A DNA stretch of 64,000 nt from Gigaspora margarita (GCA_009809945.1 WTPW01000559.1:1-64000), one strand, 5' to 3'; shown: positions 44,003-55,273, numbered from the stretch's first letter. Notes: generated by a model from the letters alone, not told the origin. Made by a program: numbers and translations.

Positions 44003-46036
44003 ATGAATAGTAACTCTTCTCAAGAAAATATAACAAACAATTATCAGAATGATGATGCTTTGTCTGTTTTTTCAGATAATCCACTTGTAGTAGAAACAAG
44101 TGCTGAAAATCAAGACTGCACTTTGAAGAGCAAAACCAGCACTCTGAAGAAAACAAGAACAGCACTCTGAAGAAGAACAAGAATAGCACTCTGAAGAAGA
44201 ACAATAGTCCACTAAAAAACAAAGAACTGAACATCCTCTACATCCTCGGTGAAGCTACTTTAACTGGTCTCGAGACAGGAAGTTTGCTTTTTGTAAACTA
44301 TGCCATACTCATTATAGTAAAACTACTGGAATCAGCACAATCAAATGCTATTTTCAAAATCATCATAAAGAAAACTACGATAGAATTCTACAGTAAATGT
44401 TATTAATTCAAAACATTGAACCATATAGATCTTGTGATAAAAGAAAGGTTAAATGGCTTAATGGACTTCTTATTCGCTGGATTATTTGTGATTAACAAGC
44501 TTTTCAAGTTGTTGAAAATGATGATTTTCGCAAGTTAATTTTGGCACTTGATCCACACTTTAAAGTACCAACAAGACAGACAATTTCAGATCATGTTTTA
44601 TGTATATATGAGCAAGAACGAGCACAATTGTGTACCTTTTTTTCAAAATTTTGATCGTAAAGTTGCAATGACTATCAATACTTGTCAGCTTGTACCAACT
44701 AAGCATATCTTTCAATTACATTACATTGGATTAATGATGATTGGTGTATGCAATGTATCCTTTTGGATTTAATTCCTTTATACAAACATCATACTAGAGT
44801 TTTTATCACTGAGAATATTATAGAACAAGTAGAATATTTTGGGCTAGGTGCACAATTGTTGTCTCTAACTGCTGATAATGCTACTAACATGGATGCATAT
44901 AGTCATTATTTGGCAAATCTGCTCCAATCATGTTATAATAATACTTTTTTTCAAGTAAGGTGCACATCTCATATATTGAATCTTGTCATTAAAGAAGGAA
45001 TTTCAGTTTCTGATAGGTCTGTTAAAAAAGCTCGTGAATTTACTAGTCACATTCAACATTCTCAGCCTTGTTTTGAAGAACTAAAAAAAGTATTCATGAT
45101 GAAAAATAAACAATTCCTCATGCCAGACCTTGATATTGACATGAGATGGAACTCAACATATATTATGCTTAATAAACTTTGTCGAATTTAAGAAATGACA
45201 GATATTTTAGTAGTTTTATTACCTAATCTTTGACCCTTATATTTGACTAATGATGACTGGAAAAAAATAAGTGTAAGTTTTTTTTAATTTTAAATTAAAT
45301 AATAATAATATAAATGTATTTATATAAATCTATTAAATAGTCAATTATTGAACTTTTGGAACCTATATATGAAGCGACAAAGCTTCTTTCTTCTTTGAGC
45401 CATCCAACTCTTGGAGATCTAAGAACAGTTTTTTATGTAATTATAGAAATTCTTGATGATGCTCAAATTGAATTAGACTCGGTTAAAGGAAGTATTGCAA
45501 AAAAAATTAGTAACAAAATTGACCATTATTGGGATGAATTGCAATTATATTTTTATAAAGCAGTTCTTCTTGATCTGTTAACAAAATTCACAACCTTTGA
45601 AAGTGATACTCAAAAACATGATGCATTGCTCAAAATTTGGTCAACATATCAAAATTACTTACTATTAGAGGAAAATAATACTATATCACAAGTTGAAAAT
45701 CAGACCCAAATAACATCTGCACATAATTACTTTAGATAGCAAATAAAGCAAATATGCTGCAGTAGTTTTGTATTGCATAATAATATGTTAGAAGAGTATC
45801 TTAGTGCACCTGATGAAGATGTAAATGTTCTTACTTATTGGAAATCAAAATCTTCATATTTACAATGGGCACCTCTTACTCGCATGGCACGTGATTACCT
45901 AGTTGTTCAAGCAACTAGCATATCTAGTGAGCAGATCTTTTCAGTAGCTAAACATACTATAAGTAAAACACAAAATCGCATAGATGCTAAGAAAGCACGC
46001 ACAATTGTCTTAAAGCATGGTATAAAGCAGAAATGA
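44003..46036 (+). pseudogene. hAT transposase pseudogene with BED finger
   Basis: Order of parts: an N-terminal Asn/Ser-rich stretch; a BED-type zinc finger (FCKLCHTHY then CYFQNHH, 44283-44375); LILALDPHFKVPTRQTIS (44545-44598); the catalytic-core region with TADNATNM, RCTSHILNLVIKEGI and DMRWNSTYIMLNK (44740-45190); and the C-terminal dimerisation region with LARDYL-like ARDYLVVQATSISSEQIFS (45880-45950). Frames change before the BED finger and near 44740. In-frame stops occur at about 44396, 44492, 45189 and 45737. A GT-AG intron of 68 bp (45273-45340) restores WKKIS-SIIELLEP. At least six lesions make it non-functional; similarity to intact hAT proteins is still clear. Confidence 0.9.
44105..44215 (+). 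repeat. Tandem repeat in transposase N-terminal region
   Basis: Four imperfect units of about 24 bp, AGCACTCTGAAGAAGAACAA. The expansion lies where the transposase frame is lost and may itself have caused a frame change. Confidence 0.75.
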
Positions 46037-46935
46037 TTAATAATTGGAATAGTAATGGAAACCAGTTTGTTTAATAAGTTTTGATGACTTGGTTATATAC
46101 CATCTACTATTTTGTTTTGGTTTGGAAACCCTTTTTTTTTGGGTACTTTTTCTAAGACCCAAGCTTTCTTTTTTTTTAGCAAGTTTTTGCGAATTTGCTT
46201 TTCTATGGCTAAGGTTCTTTTTTTTTAATATTACTTCATTACTATATAGAGAATTTATAGATAGAAGTGCGTTAAATAATTTTTTCTTGCTGGGTAATAA
46301 AAATACTACAGAGCAACCAGTTATAAAGTGCATGTTTACGACACACTAGCCTTATTTGAGATAACTTGTATTATGATTATCATATGCGAGCTTTTTTAAA
46401 TATTCATGTTAAAATATTGTATAACAAAAAATACCAAAATTACTAACCTGAATTATAAATAAAAATTAAATAGAAATAAATAAACAGATCCAAAATTTGA
46501 GTTTGTAATAATAATAATAAAATTAAAATAATAAAAATAAAATTAAAATTAATAATAAAACTATTACAAAACTTGAATTTTGAGTTCTGTTTATTTATTT
46601 ATATTTAAATTTTTCTTTTTATTTTTGATGCGCATGTGTTCTTATTTTCAAATATTATTCTATACTGTAAATTTTGATATAATTAAGAAAGTGTAAAAAA
46701 ATTATTTTATGCATGTTTTTTTATATTTAAAATTAAATAAACTTAGTCCATAAACTCAAGCTTGAGCTTAAAGTTAACCCAAAGTTTATGCTTAGAGTTT
46801 ATAAACTCAAGCTCAAACTCAAGTTTAACCAATAAAGTTCAACTAAAGTTCATGAACTTTAGTTCAGTTCATTTTTTCTTTGAACTTCTTGGAACTGAAC
46901 CAGAACCAGACTGAATAAACCACTTAACATCCCTA

Positions 46936-48193
46936 CTTTTTACCTTATGAATTTTTGAAAAAAAATTAACCAATTATAAAACAGAATCAGGTATAACAAA
47001 AAAATTTTAAACCAAATATTTGTTTTATAAAAGTTGTATTTATTACAAATTAAGACTAGCAAATCATTTATCTGGCTTAAATAATTAAGTTTTTTCATAT
47101 AATTTTACTATATAATATTCTTTTAGCTAGTAATATTTACCCTAAACTAACACCAATTAATTTTTTCTCAAAAACTATTGATACTAGAAAATCTTATGTT
47201 TAAAAAATTGAACAATTTATATTATTATAGGGTAAAATAGACACAACTTTAATTATAGAATACAAATAGTTATAAAGTAATTTGCCAGAGATGCAACTTG
47301 GTAATTAATATAATTTTTTTTAAAACTGGTTTTGTGTTTATTAAGATATAAATTTGTTTTATTTAATTTAAGTTTGGGTTTATTTATTTAATTTAAAATA
47401 TAGTTTATTTGATTTAATTTAAGATATAAGTTAATTTAATTTGATTTAATTATATATGATCTGAAGAATATTGTTAATAATAGCAATAATACATATTTTT
47501 ATTTTTTATACTTTTTCAAATACTAGAGAAATTGAGAAGCTTAAATAAATTTTAAAATTATACATTCTTTAATCTTATTTATCTTTAAAATATTATGTAT
47601 AAAAGGTAATTTATAGCATATTATATTATGAGATTCTGAATTATTATATAATGCAAATTACTCAATAGTAAGGCTAAGCCTTGTGTATTACAATCATTTA
47701 AGATCACTCATAGCCTTTTGTTGAGTATTGTAGCATAGTATAAATTAATTATCAGAACTTACATTTTGATTATAATAGTATTCAGATTATAGATGTTAGT
47801 GAATCAATTTTACCAATTTCAATAATAACAGTAAAATTATTTTACTATATTTTATTATATTTTACCACCATCTATAATTCAGATAATTTTAATAGTAATT
47901 GCAATTAATAATAATATATTAAGGTATATATTGATTAATTGCTAATATCTTAATAGCTATTATCATTATTTCTAGTACATTTGATAAAAATTAATAGATG
48001 ACTATTCTGCAAATTCAATAAGATATTGCTTTTGTTATAATTTATATAATATTTACTATTTATAGGACATTATAGCTGTTTTTATAAATTTCAATACAAT
48101 TAAGTAATGGCAAAAAAATGCTCAATTAGGTAATTTTTAATTATTTTAACTTTATAATGCAGTTAAAATTTAATTTTAGCATACAGAATTTAT
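46936..48193. other. AT-rich stretch, nothing recognised
   Basis: Includes TTTGATTTAATTTAAG-type simple repetition at 47350-47455. No gene, hairpin pair or terminal repeat found. Confidence 0.4.
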
Positions 48194-48207
48194 AAAAATT
48201 TATACAA

Positions 48208-49263
48208 GGTCCTGTGGGTCGATAGCGTAGTAGTTGCGCTCTCAGAACAATAACTGTTTCAAGTGCAAGATCGCCAGTTCAAGTCTTATGAACGGCAAAT
48301 TAACTACACACGATCATGTGAAGGACGACTTGAAATAGGATGCTAGGACCACATTTGGACAGCTCAGCCACGCAGAGTTGTGTTCCCCAGAGTTGTGTTC
48401 CCTGTAGTTGTATTCTCTGTATGGAAATAAAAATTGGATCTTACCCAAAAATAGAAGGATGACCGCTCCAAATATGAATTAGACAGAATATGGAGTAATC
48501 TGCTCTAACAAGGTGTCTTTGTATTTGTCCGCCTTGGGGATGAAAAAATTCTGGATAAATCAGAATAGATCAGGAGCCAAAAGTTGGAGGGATGACTGGT
48601 TCAAGACAAATTGGATAGAACGTGAAGTAGTCTGCTCTAACGGGTCAAGTAGCCACCTCAGAGACGAAAAAGTTCTAGAAGAATCAGATTGGGTCAGGAG
48701 CTAAAAATATTGTTAGGTACCTCTGGGTGGGTACGCAAGAGTTATAGTTAAAAACCTCTGATAGTAAAATAGGCCAATTAGCTGAAACCAGTTGGGACAA
48801 TAAAAACCAAAAAGGATGGCTTAGTACCAGTTAGCCAGGACCCCAAACAATATATATAGAGGTTATATTGGAATTTTGGTTAAAAAAGGTACCTTTTTAC
48901 AAAAATGTTATATTTGAAAAGAGGATAATTGGTCAAAAGGTTATATTTAAAGTGGATAAAAGCCTTTAATGTTATATTATTCAAAGTGGATAAAATTGAT
49001 AAGTTTCATAAAAGTTATATTTAAAATTTAGATAACAAAATAAAAAAAAAAAAAAAAAAAAAGAAAAAAAAAATATATTAAAGCTAATATAACCTCTATA
49101 TGTATTGTTCGGGGTTCTGGTTAGCCGTGGTAGACAACAGTAATAGATACATATATGTAGATCATTACAAAAATGTATAAATGTAAAATTAATAACAAAA
49201 AAGGTTATAATAAAGAAGCGCCACTCAGCGCCCCTAGCAATAGAACGACTAGGGTTTAAAAAA
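48208..49263 (+). mobile_element. Long tRNA-headed SINE, 14-bp TSD
   Basis: Flanked by AAAAATTTATACAA (48194-48207 and 49264-49277). The head has an A-box-like TAGCGTAGTAGTTG (48223-48236) and a B-box-like CAGTTCAAGTC (48275-48285), so RNA polymerase III transcription is likely for an active copy. The tail is poly-A. The body holds a diverged tandem duplication of about 130 bp (48450-48580 and 48583-48705, both with AGTARTCTGCTCTAAC). A MITE splits it at 48830-49127; without that it is about 760 bp, long for a SINE. No reverse transcriptase; mobilising LINE unknown. Confidence 0.85.
48830..49127. mobile_element. MITE nested in the SINE
   Basis: Ends GTTAGCCAGGACCCCAAACA and, in reverse, GCTAACCAGAACCCCGAACA, continuing through ATATATAGAGGTTATATT. 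The interior has GTTATATTT repeats and a long A run. The TSD is not clear. The minus-strand frame across the right part is not a gene. Confidence 0.7.
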
Positions 49264-49277
49264 AAAAATTTATACAA

Positions 49278-49402
49278 TTAAATATATTACTATATTAAAA
49301 TTATTGATTGTTGCTTGATTATAATTATCTAAGAGAAATTTTTTTTTACTACTTTATTATCTACACTTTATTTAAAAATTCTGGAATACTAAAATTGGGA
49401 TA
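49278..49402. other. Short AT-rich spacer
   Basis: Nothing recognised between the SINE and the next MITE. Confidence 0.3.
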
Positions 49403-49403
49403 T

Positions 49404-49668
49404 GTATATTCCTGAAAATAAGCTACCTTTTTTGAGCATACAGTTATATATAAAAAATGTGAAATAGCTTATTTTTAAATTTTTAAAATTTTCAAAACAT
49501 TGAATATTTACTAATAAAAACTTACTTAAATGACACCAAATTTTGGTAGTAGATGCATTACATTGCCTGAACAACATTACTTAATTGACCCTTATTTAGT
49601 AAAATTTAGACATTTATATGCAATTTTTTAAGAATTTTTAGAAAAAAATAAGGGGAGTAGCTAGCTAA
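49404..49668 (+). mobile_element. MITE family N (TATTCCTGAAAATAAGCTA), right end lost
   Basis: Left end GTATATTCCTGAAAATAAGC; the body shares AAATGACACCAAATTTT and TGAACAAC..TTACTTAAT with the complete copy at 58832-59135. The right end stops at GGGGAGTAGCTAGC and lacks the terminal word. A small minus-strand frame here is spurious. Confidence 0.78.
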
Positions 49669-50147
49669 ATTCATAAGCTTTTGATGTTAGCAATGTTGGC
49701 AACTTATTGATTCAAATTTAGTAACTTGATTTACTTGATTTGGAACCTTAAATTTAAAAGCATTACAGAATTTATAAAAACAGCTGTAATCAATAATAAC
49801 TGATAACTAATATTGATATAACTCTGTTTTATATACGATTTTCAAAAAATATTTATAAGCAAATAGTTAAAGTTTAGAAAATTTATCACTTCAGCAGTTT
49901 GAAAATTGGCAACTACTTAAATATTAGCTGATTTATAAATTATTACTTTCAAAAATATAAATGTTTTGAAATCTTTGTAACACATTTTTGGCAAATTTTA
50001 TATCTGTTCTTACAAATTCTAGTACAAATTAGCTCTATAAAAAAATCAAATTAATATAATATATTATAAATTTACTATAATTCTAACTCTAAAACTAATA
50101 AGTAAACCTTTTTTGGTGCCTAGTTAAAAGTTGTAAAGCTCATTTTT
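49669..50147. other. AT-rich stretch, nothing recognised
   Basis: No gene or paired repeat found. Confidence 0.35.
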
Positions 50148-50204
50148 CTGATTCTAATAGTAGTTAAATTATCAAAATCAGCCCAGTAGATCAGAATCCA
50201 GACA

Positions 50205-50360
50205 ATTCCAAGGTAGGTGTTATGCTTAAACCAGACTTTTTTTGGGCCAAACTCATCTTGGTTCTGGTCAAAATTAAAATTTAATTTTAATTTTGACCAG
50301 AATTTAGATGAGTTTGGCCCAAAAAAAATGATCAGTCTAAGCAACCACCTACTATAGAAT
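50205..50360. repeat. 155-bp palindrome
   Basis: AATTCCAAGGTAGGTGTTAT pairs with the complement of AACCACCTACTATAGAATT. Longer agreement inside: TTTGGGCCAAACTCATC, and GGTCAAAATTAAAATT meeting its complement at the centre. Confidence 0.85.
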
Positions 50361-50449
50361 TATCTAGAGTCTGAGTGGATCCCAAGACACTTGGAATCAA
50401 AGAAAAGAATATAAGGATTAGCAAATTCACTATTATACAAACTATTCAT

Positions 50450-50825
50450 TTTTTTTTACATACATTTTGAAAGTTTTTAATTGTAGTAAAAAATTTTACT
50501 AAGAAACTAATAAAACTTGTTTCAAGAAACTAGCATTTTTTTGAGCTATAGAACAAGTTTTCTTAATAGCCCCAAGTCAACTGTGATAATAAAATTCTGT
50601 GCAAATCATGATTTTTCATTTGGCAGCTTTATTTTAACTTTATTTTTTTCTTTACATATGTTTTGAGAAGTTTTTTTATTGTAGTAAAAAATTTACTAAG
50701 AAAATAATAAAACATCTTAAGAAACTAGATTTTTTTGAGCCAAAGAACAACTTTACTTAGAACTTAAAGTCAATTGTGATAATAAAATTCTGTGAAAATT
50801 ATAATTTTTCTTTGATGGCATTTTC
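50450..50825 (+). repeat. Tandem duplication of about 185 bp
   Basis: Two direct units share ATTGTAGTAAAAAATTT, AAGAAACTAG, TTTTTTGAGC and CAAYTGTGATAATAAAATTC in the same order. Noncoding. Confidence 0.85.
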
Positions 50826-50910
50826 AATGCTTTGTATAATAGTGAATTTATATTCTCTTCTTTAATTCCAAGTATTTTGGGATCCACTAGGCTGATTTTG
50901 ATAATTTAAC

Positions 50911-51527
50911 ACGCATAGGTATTCTTTGCCAGGTTATGTCAATCATGTGGCACAGGCAAATTTTTTTGAATTATTAATGTTAGGGTTAGGATTAGGGTTA
51001 AGAGGGCAAAGTTAGCAAGATATCATATGGACGGATTTGATGCATATGATGATCATTTGAATGTGACAAAATCATGTCATTACCAGCATTATAAAAAAAA
51101 ACCTAATAAATTTGGCTATGGCCAACCATGGCCAGAATTATCAGCCCATTTTCATGTTTATTTCCTTTTTTAGATCAAGGTGCAACTGTGGTGCACTTTC
51201 CAAAATAGGAAATAAAAATAACCAAAATAGGAACTTAATTGGTTTAAATTCAAGATAATCACAAAATTGATGTGCAATTTGAAAATATCACACTAATGAA
51301 AATGCGTCGAATCCGCTCATATATATATAAAATTGTTCAAGGAGAACTTTTTGTTAGTGCACTAAAAGTGGTTTTTTATACAAACTTTTGGTAAATATGC
51401 GATTTTTGACAAAACGAACAGTTGTTTTAAAATTTTTATAATTGTGTTATATTATACCTAATCTTGAAATCTGATTGGCAGTTCGGCCACATGATTGATA
51501 TAACCTGGCACAGAAAATTGATGTGCT
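50911..51527 (+). mobile_element. MITE with 8-bp TSD, telomere-like block and worn core
   Basis: Flanks AATTTAAC and GATTTAAC (seven of eight match). The inverted ends include TGCCAGGTTATGTCAATCAT and complement. Interior: GTTAGGGTTAGGATTAGGG, then, after a nested MITE, AAAATTGTTCAAGGAGAACT and TTTTTGTTAG, a diverged core. The sister arm of the host palindrome (50148-50165) shows the uninterrupted site. Confidence 0.78.
51023..51324. mobile_element. Innermost MITE, GACGGATTTGATGCAT ends
   Basis: CATATGGACGGATTTGATGC and the complement of GCGTCGAATCCGCTCATAT. It splits the core region of the enclosing MITE. TSD uncertain because of flanking AT repeats. Confidence 0.7.
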
Positions 51528-51550
51528 GATTTAACTACTATTAGAATCAG

Positions 51551-52075
51551 ATAGGTTAGAGTTAGGGTTAGAGTTAAAATTAAAGTAAGAGAGAATTCTA
51601 AAAATAGAAATTTTTGTATAACTATAGTGGAAATAGCAAAATACTATTGTGGAAATAGTAGCCCCATTTGATAAAATATAAATAAACCAATTTATCTATT
51701 ATAGTAAAATTTTGAACTAATACTTGTATATATCACAAAACTTTTTTGGGTGAGACAAAAATTTTTTGTAGTTATACAAGATTGCTAATTCTGATTGGTC
51801 AATTTATATAAACTTATAAGTTAGTTTTATTACTAAATTTTAATACCTAATCTTTAAAAATTTATATTTGACTAGGTTTTAAATAAATTTTAATTGTTTT
51901 ACTATTATTAGAATTTAAAAAACCTGCTCTACAATTTTTTATTAAGAACTAAAATTAGCTTACTTAATATAATTTTTTATAAAATTAAACATAAAAAAAT
52001 TTACTATTAAGTTAATATATAATTTTAAAATAGTACTCTTTACTCTTAAATTTGTGTAACTAGTAATTTTATCTA
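51551..52075. other. AT-rich stretch with telomere-like words
   Basis: Starts AGGTTAGAGTTAGGGTTAGA. A weak inverted pair (AAATTTTTGTATAACTA and TAGTTATACAAG) spans 51605-51775 and may be a worn MITE. No gene. Confidence 0.4.
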
Positions 52076-52191
52076 CTGTATTACTGTGGAATAATGCACA
52101 GGGGCATTGTTTCGAGGTTTAGCCTGAATTAAGCATAATTTAGGCTAAAATTTGTAATTTTACTCCTGTGCATTATTTCGTGATAATATGG
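52076..52191. mobile_element. MITE family X, short copy, TA target
   Basis: Ends CTGTATTACTGTGGAATAAT and, in reverse, CCATATTATCACGAAATAAT, with TA on both outer sides. 116 bp. Same end consensus as 21907-22503 (ACCGTATTGTCGCGAAATA). Confidence 0.82.
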
Positions 52192-52328
52192 TAATTAAAG
52201 GATAGAATTTTAAATTTTGGCCCAAATTAGAATTCAGTCCAAATTTTAAAATAAGTACTTATTTGGTCATGTGATTCCAACCTTGATCAAAGATCAATTA
52301 AATGCATTTGTTATATATAACTTATATA

Positions 52329-52986
52329 TAGGATTACCAAAATTCTGGGTTGGGATACATCAGAGTACATTAGAATCATAGTTTACTATCTGGGCTAATA
52401 TTTGCAATTGTACTAAAACAGATATAATTTGACACCTTTTTATATCTTAAATAACTTTGGACCCACTGGACCATTTTTAATGAAATAACTACCAAAATGT
52501 TCTTCACATTGAAATAATTTTAACAAAACAAAAATTGACAAAATCCAATTATTGGATCACATGATTGCTAAAGTTTTTTATGAGGATAACTCATCTATTA
52601 TGTGGGGTAATTGGCTAGACCACATCCAACTAATTACTACACATTACAGGTAAGTCATCCTTGTAAAAAACCTTAGCAATCTGGTGATCCAATGATTGGA
52701 TTTTGTCAATTTTGGTTTTGTTAGAATTGTTTCAATATGAAGAACATTTTGGTAGCTATTTTATTAAAATGGTCTAGTGGGTCCAAAGTAATTTAAGATT
52801 TAAAAAGGTGTTAAATTATATCTGTTTTAGTACAATTGCAAACATTAGCCCAGATGCTAATAAATCATATCTATTCATTAAGTAAAAAATGCTCAACTAA
52901 TAATTTTGCTATAGTACCTGCTAACAACTAGGGCTAAATGCTAATCTAGATTGATGCATCTGATCTGGAAATTTGGGACAGTCCTA
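52329..52986 (-). mobile_element. hAT-type MITE family Q, reversed, interrupted
   Basis: Reading in reverse: AGGACTGTCCCAAATTTCCA, GATTAGCATTTAGCCCTAGT, TGTTAGCAGGTACTATAGCA, as in 8789-9027. The far end, on the plus strand, is TAGGATTACCAAAATTCTGG. A 466-bp palindrome occupies the place where the complete copy is continuous. Confidence 0.85.
52389..52854. mobile_element. Palindromic MITE nested in family Q
   Basis: TCTGGGCTAATATTTGCAAT and the complement of ATTGCAAACATTAGCCCAGA. Arms of about 205 bp (TTGTACTAAAACAGATATAA, TGACAAAATCCAATTATTGG) flank a loop near 52590-52640. Non-autonomous and well preserved. Confidence 0.87.
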
Positions 52987-53711
52987 TAAAATTGTTAGTA
53001 TAATTAAAAAATTATTATATAATTAAATTTGAGCTTAGAAAAATTGATATATATTATATTTCAATTAGTATAAATTTTAAAACAACAAATATTAATTTTA
53101 AATCCACATTGTGCAATATTTATACTCATTAAAATTTTGTTATTCACAAAAATTTTGTCTTTCAAGTAATATAGATCTAAGACAATTTTATCTTCAAATT
53201 TTAATTTTACATTTTAAATTCCTAACTAATTTCATTCTTATATATAATATTGAGTAATAGAATATAAATTAATTGTCTAGCTATAAAGCTATAATTAATA
53301 AATATAGTTAAATCTACCTATTCTAAACAGTTTGTTCTTATTGTTATCCTATATTTGCTTCTTTAAAGATAGTAGATAACTAGAGCAACAATAGACAGTA
53401 AATACTTTGTTTAATCTTACTTGTTACTATAATTTATTTAAGTCAGAAGAGCATTTTTACAAAATTTAACAAAGATGATTTAAGCCAATTTGCAATTATG
53501 AAAAAGGCTACAATTAAAAGTATATAAGAATACTAATAACTATTTAATTTAGATAGTAAATAATTATAGTTTATTATTAAAAGAGTATGTTGAACTTTGG
53601 TCCATATTAGCTGTTTTTATACATTTTGTTTTTACACAAGTTTAATAAACTATATCTATTACATGTGCAATATATGCTACAACTACTACTAATAAAACAT
53701 ATAGTATATAC
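52987..53711. other. AT-rich stretch, nothing recognised
   Basis: Closed frames and no paired ends. Confidence 0.35.
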
Positions 53712-53871
53712 TAGAGTTGTTGGTAAAACTAGTTAGTTTCACCAGTACCATTAGTTACCAACAGTGCACTATTGGTGCACTATTAAAGATTTGATTCTTT
53801 TATAATTATTAGTGCACCAGTTTTGGTACACCACAGTGCACCATTGAAAATTAGTTTCATCTGCAACTCTA
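53712..53871. mobile_element. hAT-like MITE with GTGCACYA repeats
   Basis: Ends TAGAGTTGTTGGTAAAACTA and, in reverse, TAGAGTTGCAGATGAAACTA. Flanking 8-mers GTATATAC and ATATATAG agree at six of eight. Inside, GTGCAC occurs four times. The TAGAGTTG end is shared with the 1.5-kb hAT element at 37983. Confidence 0.75.
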
Positions 53872-53878
53872 ATATATA

Positions 53879-54062
53879 TAGTTGAACCCCAAAACTGGTA
53901 TGCATGGTGAACAAATTTTGTATCAATATTAAGAGGTTTCAGATTTGAAATCATTACTAACTATTATATTTATATAGCAGAAATGGGCTTGGTAGATTAA
54001 TTTTTTTATCAGATTTGACAGGTTATTAGTTTTGACAGGATCAGTTTTGGGAGGTTCAACGG
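53879..54062. mobile_element. pogo-like MITE, TA target
   Basis: TAGTTGAACCCCAAAACTGG and, in reverse, CCGTTGAACCTCCCAAAACT, with TA on both outer sides. The GTTGAACC word is typical of pogo/Tigger ends. 184 bp. Confidence 0.78.
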
Positions 54063-54123
54063 TATAATAGAAATAAAATATAAAAATAAATAATATATAT
54101 ATAATAAATAAAATATATAATAA

Positions 54124-55125
54124 GAAGTATGGTAACATAGTGAAGTGGGTTGTTGTCACCTTCCCAAGTGACAGGTGCAGAGTTTTAATCCCACTGAAGA
54201 TGTTTTTGAAAACTTTATTTGTGTTACAAAACTGATCTGCACTCTAACTAATTGGATCATAGATTTGTAACCCAGGTCACACCAAGTTATTAGGAGCTAA
54301 CTAACTTGTGTAATGTTATACAAGAAAAAGAAGGAGCACAAATCCTGGGAATTAGCAGATTAGAACCTATTTGGCAAGATCCAAGTGGTAAAGTACTCAA
54401 CTTTTGATAGTGCCAAAAAAAGAATCTTGAATAGGAACTAACCAGAAGCAGACCAACAATAAAAAGGGTTAGAGGGCCCTACCAACTAGACTGCCAAAGT
54501 TGTACTAGAGAAAAAGGATATGTGTTTCAGAAGCATGTAACAAAATGAGTGAGACTATATAGTATTCTAACACCAGACTAACCACCTTATGGGTCTTAAA
54601 ATTGGAAGTAGGAATGCTACTGAGAGAAAGAAGCCCAAAGAGGAACTGACTAAGTGCTAGGGTTAGGAACTTCACAAGGGCAAGAAGTAGCCAACAGTAG
54701 TGGTTTAAAGTAACCCCCTTACTGCAAGTGGTCCACCTTGGTAGATGTGTAAGTTACCAAAGCATAGGTAATACCTGTGTGGGACAGAAACTGCTCTATC
54801 AAGTGTTCTGTGAGGATAAAGTAGTCCTAAGGGGATTCTATTAAGCATCCAGGACTGATCTTGACTAACTAATAATACAAGTAGAATTGGCAAAAGGAGC
54901 AGTGACCAGAAGGTTTAAATAGATAACCTTCTAATTGGGTTGCAGGTATTGCAATTAGCGTAGAACTTTCAGGCAGACTGCTTAAATTAGACAACCAAAG
55001 TTGTACATGTAGCTAGTAGTATTCTCATTTATATAACAAATATCAGGTGCTCAAAGAGGTACCTTGATCTATTTGCTTGAATAAAAACCTCTACTCATAG
55101 TAGAAACTTTGACATTAAAAAATAA
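54124..55125 (+). mobile_element. Long tRNA-headed SINE, 20-bp TSD
   Basis: Flanked by a 20-bp perfect repeat, ATAAATAAAATATATAATAA (54104-54123 and 55126-55145); it is low-complexity, so chance contributes. The head carries an A-box-like TAACATAGTGAAGTGG (54133-54148) and a B-box-like AGTTTTAATCC (54181-54191). The body of about 1 kb is markedly richer in G and C than its flanks. ACTAGACTGCCAAAGTTGTA recurs in altered form near 54980 (GACAACCAAAGTTGTAC), an internal duplication. It ends in AAAAAATAAATAAATA. No LINE domain seen; the minus-strand frame inside is not a gene. Confidence 0.8.
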
Positions 55126-55273
55126 ATAAATAAAATATATAATAAATATACTTTAAAAATGACATATTTTAGAAATTTTATATATGAACTATTTGATGCA
55201 ATAAATTATCTAGCCAATAAGATTGCAGTTTCTATATTTGATAGTTAATTGGTTTTAATCTTATTACCTAGTA

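Larger units (their letters stand above)
42685..46935 (+). mobile_element. hAT transposon, full length, transposase decayed
   Basis: Ends TAGGGATGTTAAGTAGTT and, in reverse, TAGGGATGTTAAGTGGTT. Subterminal regions are crowded with AACTAGTTTATAAACT-like words (42730-42890, 46740-46870), the usual hAT transposase-binding arrangement. The 4.25 kb carry one transposase pseudogene (44003-46036). No matching 8-bp TSD is seen (AAAATAGA against CTTTTTAC), so flanks have changed or one end moved. A 140-bp palindrome (43172-43311) sits in the 5' region. Confidence 0.9.
50148..51550. mobile_element. Compound fold-back element, three levels
   Basis: Outer ends CTGATTCTAATAGTAGTTAA and its complement at 51531-51550. 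Near each end lies TTATCAAAATCAGCCYAGTR or complement (50167, 50890). Inside are a 155-bp palindrome (50205-50360), a tandem duplication (50450-50825) and a MITE with its own 8-bp TSD (50911-51527). The minus-strand frame at 50120-50344 is translated palindrome. Confidence 0.75.

Noticed and set aside
46037-46349. Two overlapping frames after the hAT transposase
   Set aside because: T-rich sequence between the transposase stop and the subterminal repeats, open on both strands, Phe-rich or Lys-rich, with no hAT domain left to encode.
42685-46935. TSD for the large hAT transposon
   Set aside because: The flanking 8-mers do not match. The outward similarity AGGTAAAA on both sides is inverted rather than direct, so it is not a target duplication.
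48208-48290. Functional tRNA gene
   Set aside because: A and B box words are present, but the cloverleaf cannot be closed with a proper acceptor stem, and the unit continues into a poly-A-tailed retroposon with TSDs.
54170-54192. Second tRNA gene at the head of the 54-kb SINE
   Set aside because: Only A-box-like and B-box-like words fit; the acceptor arms do not pair, and a 20-bp TSD encloses the whole 1-kb unit.
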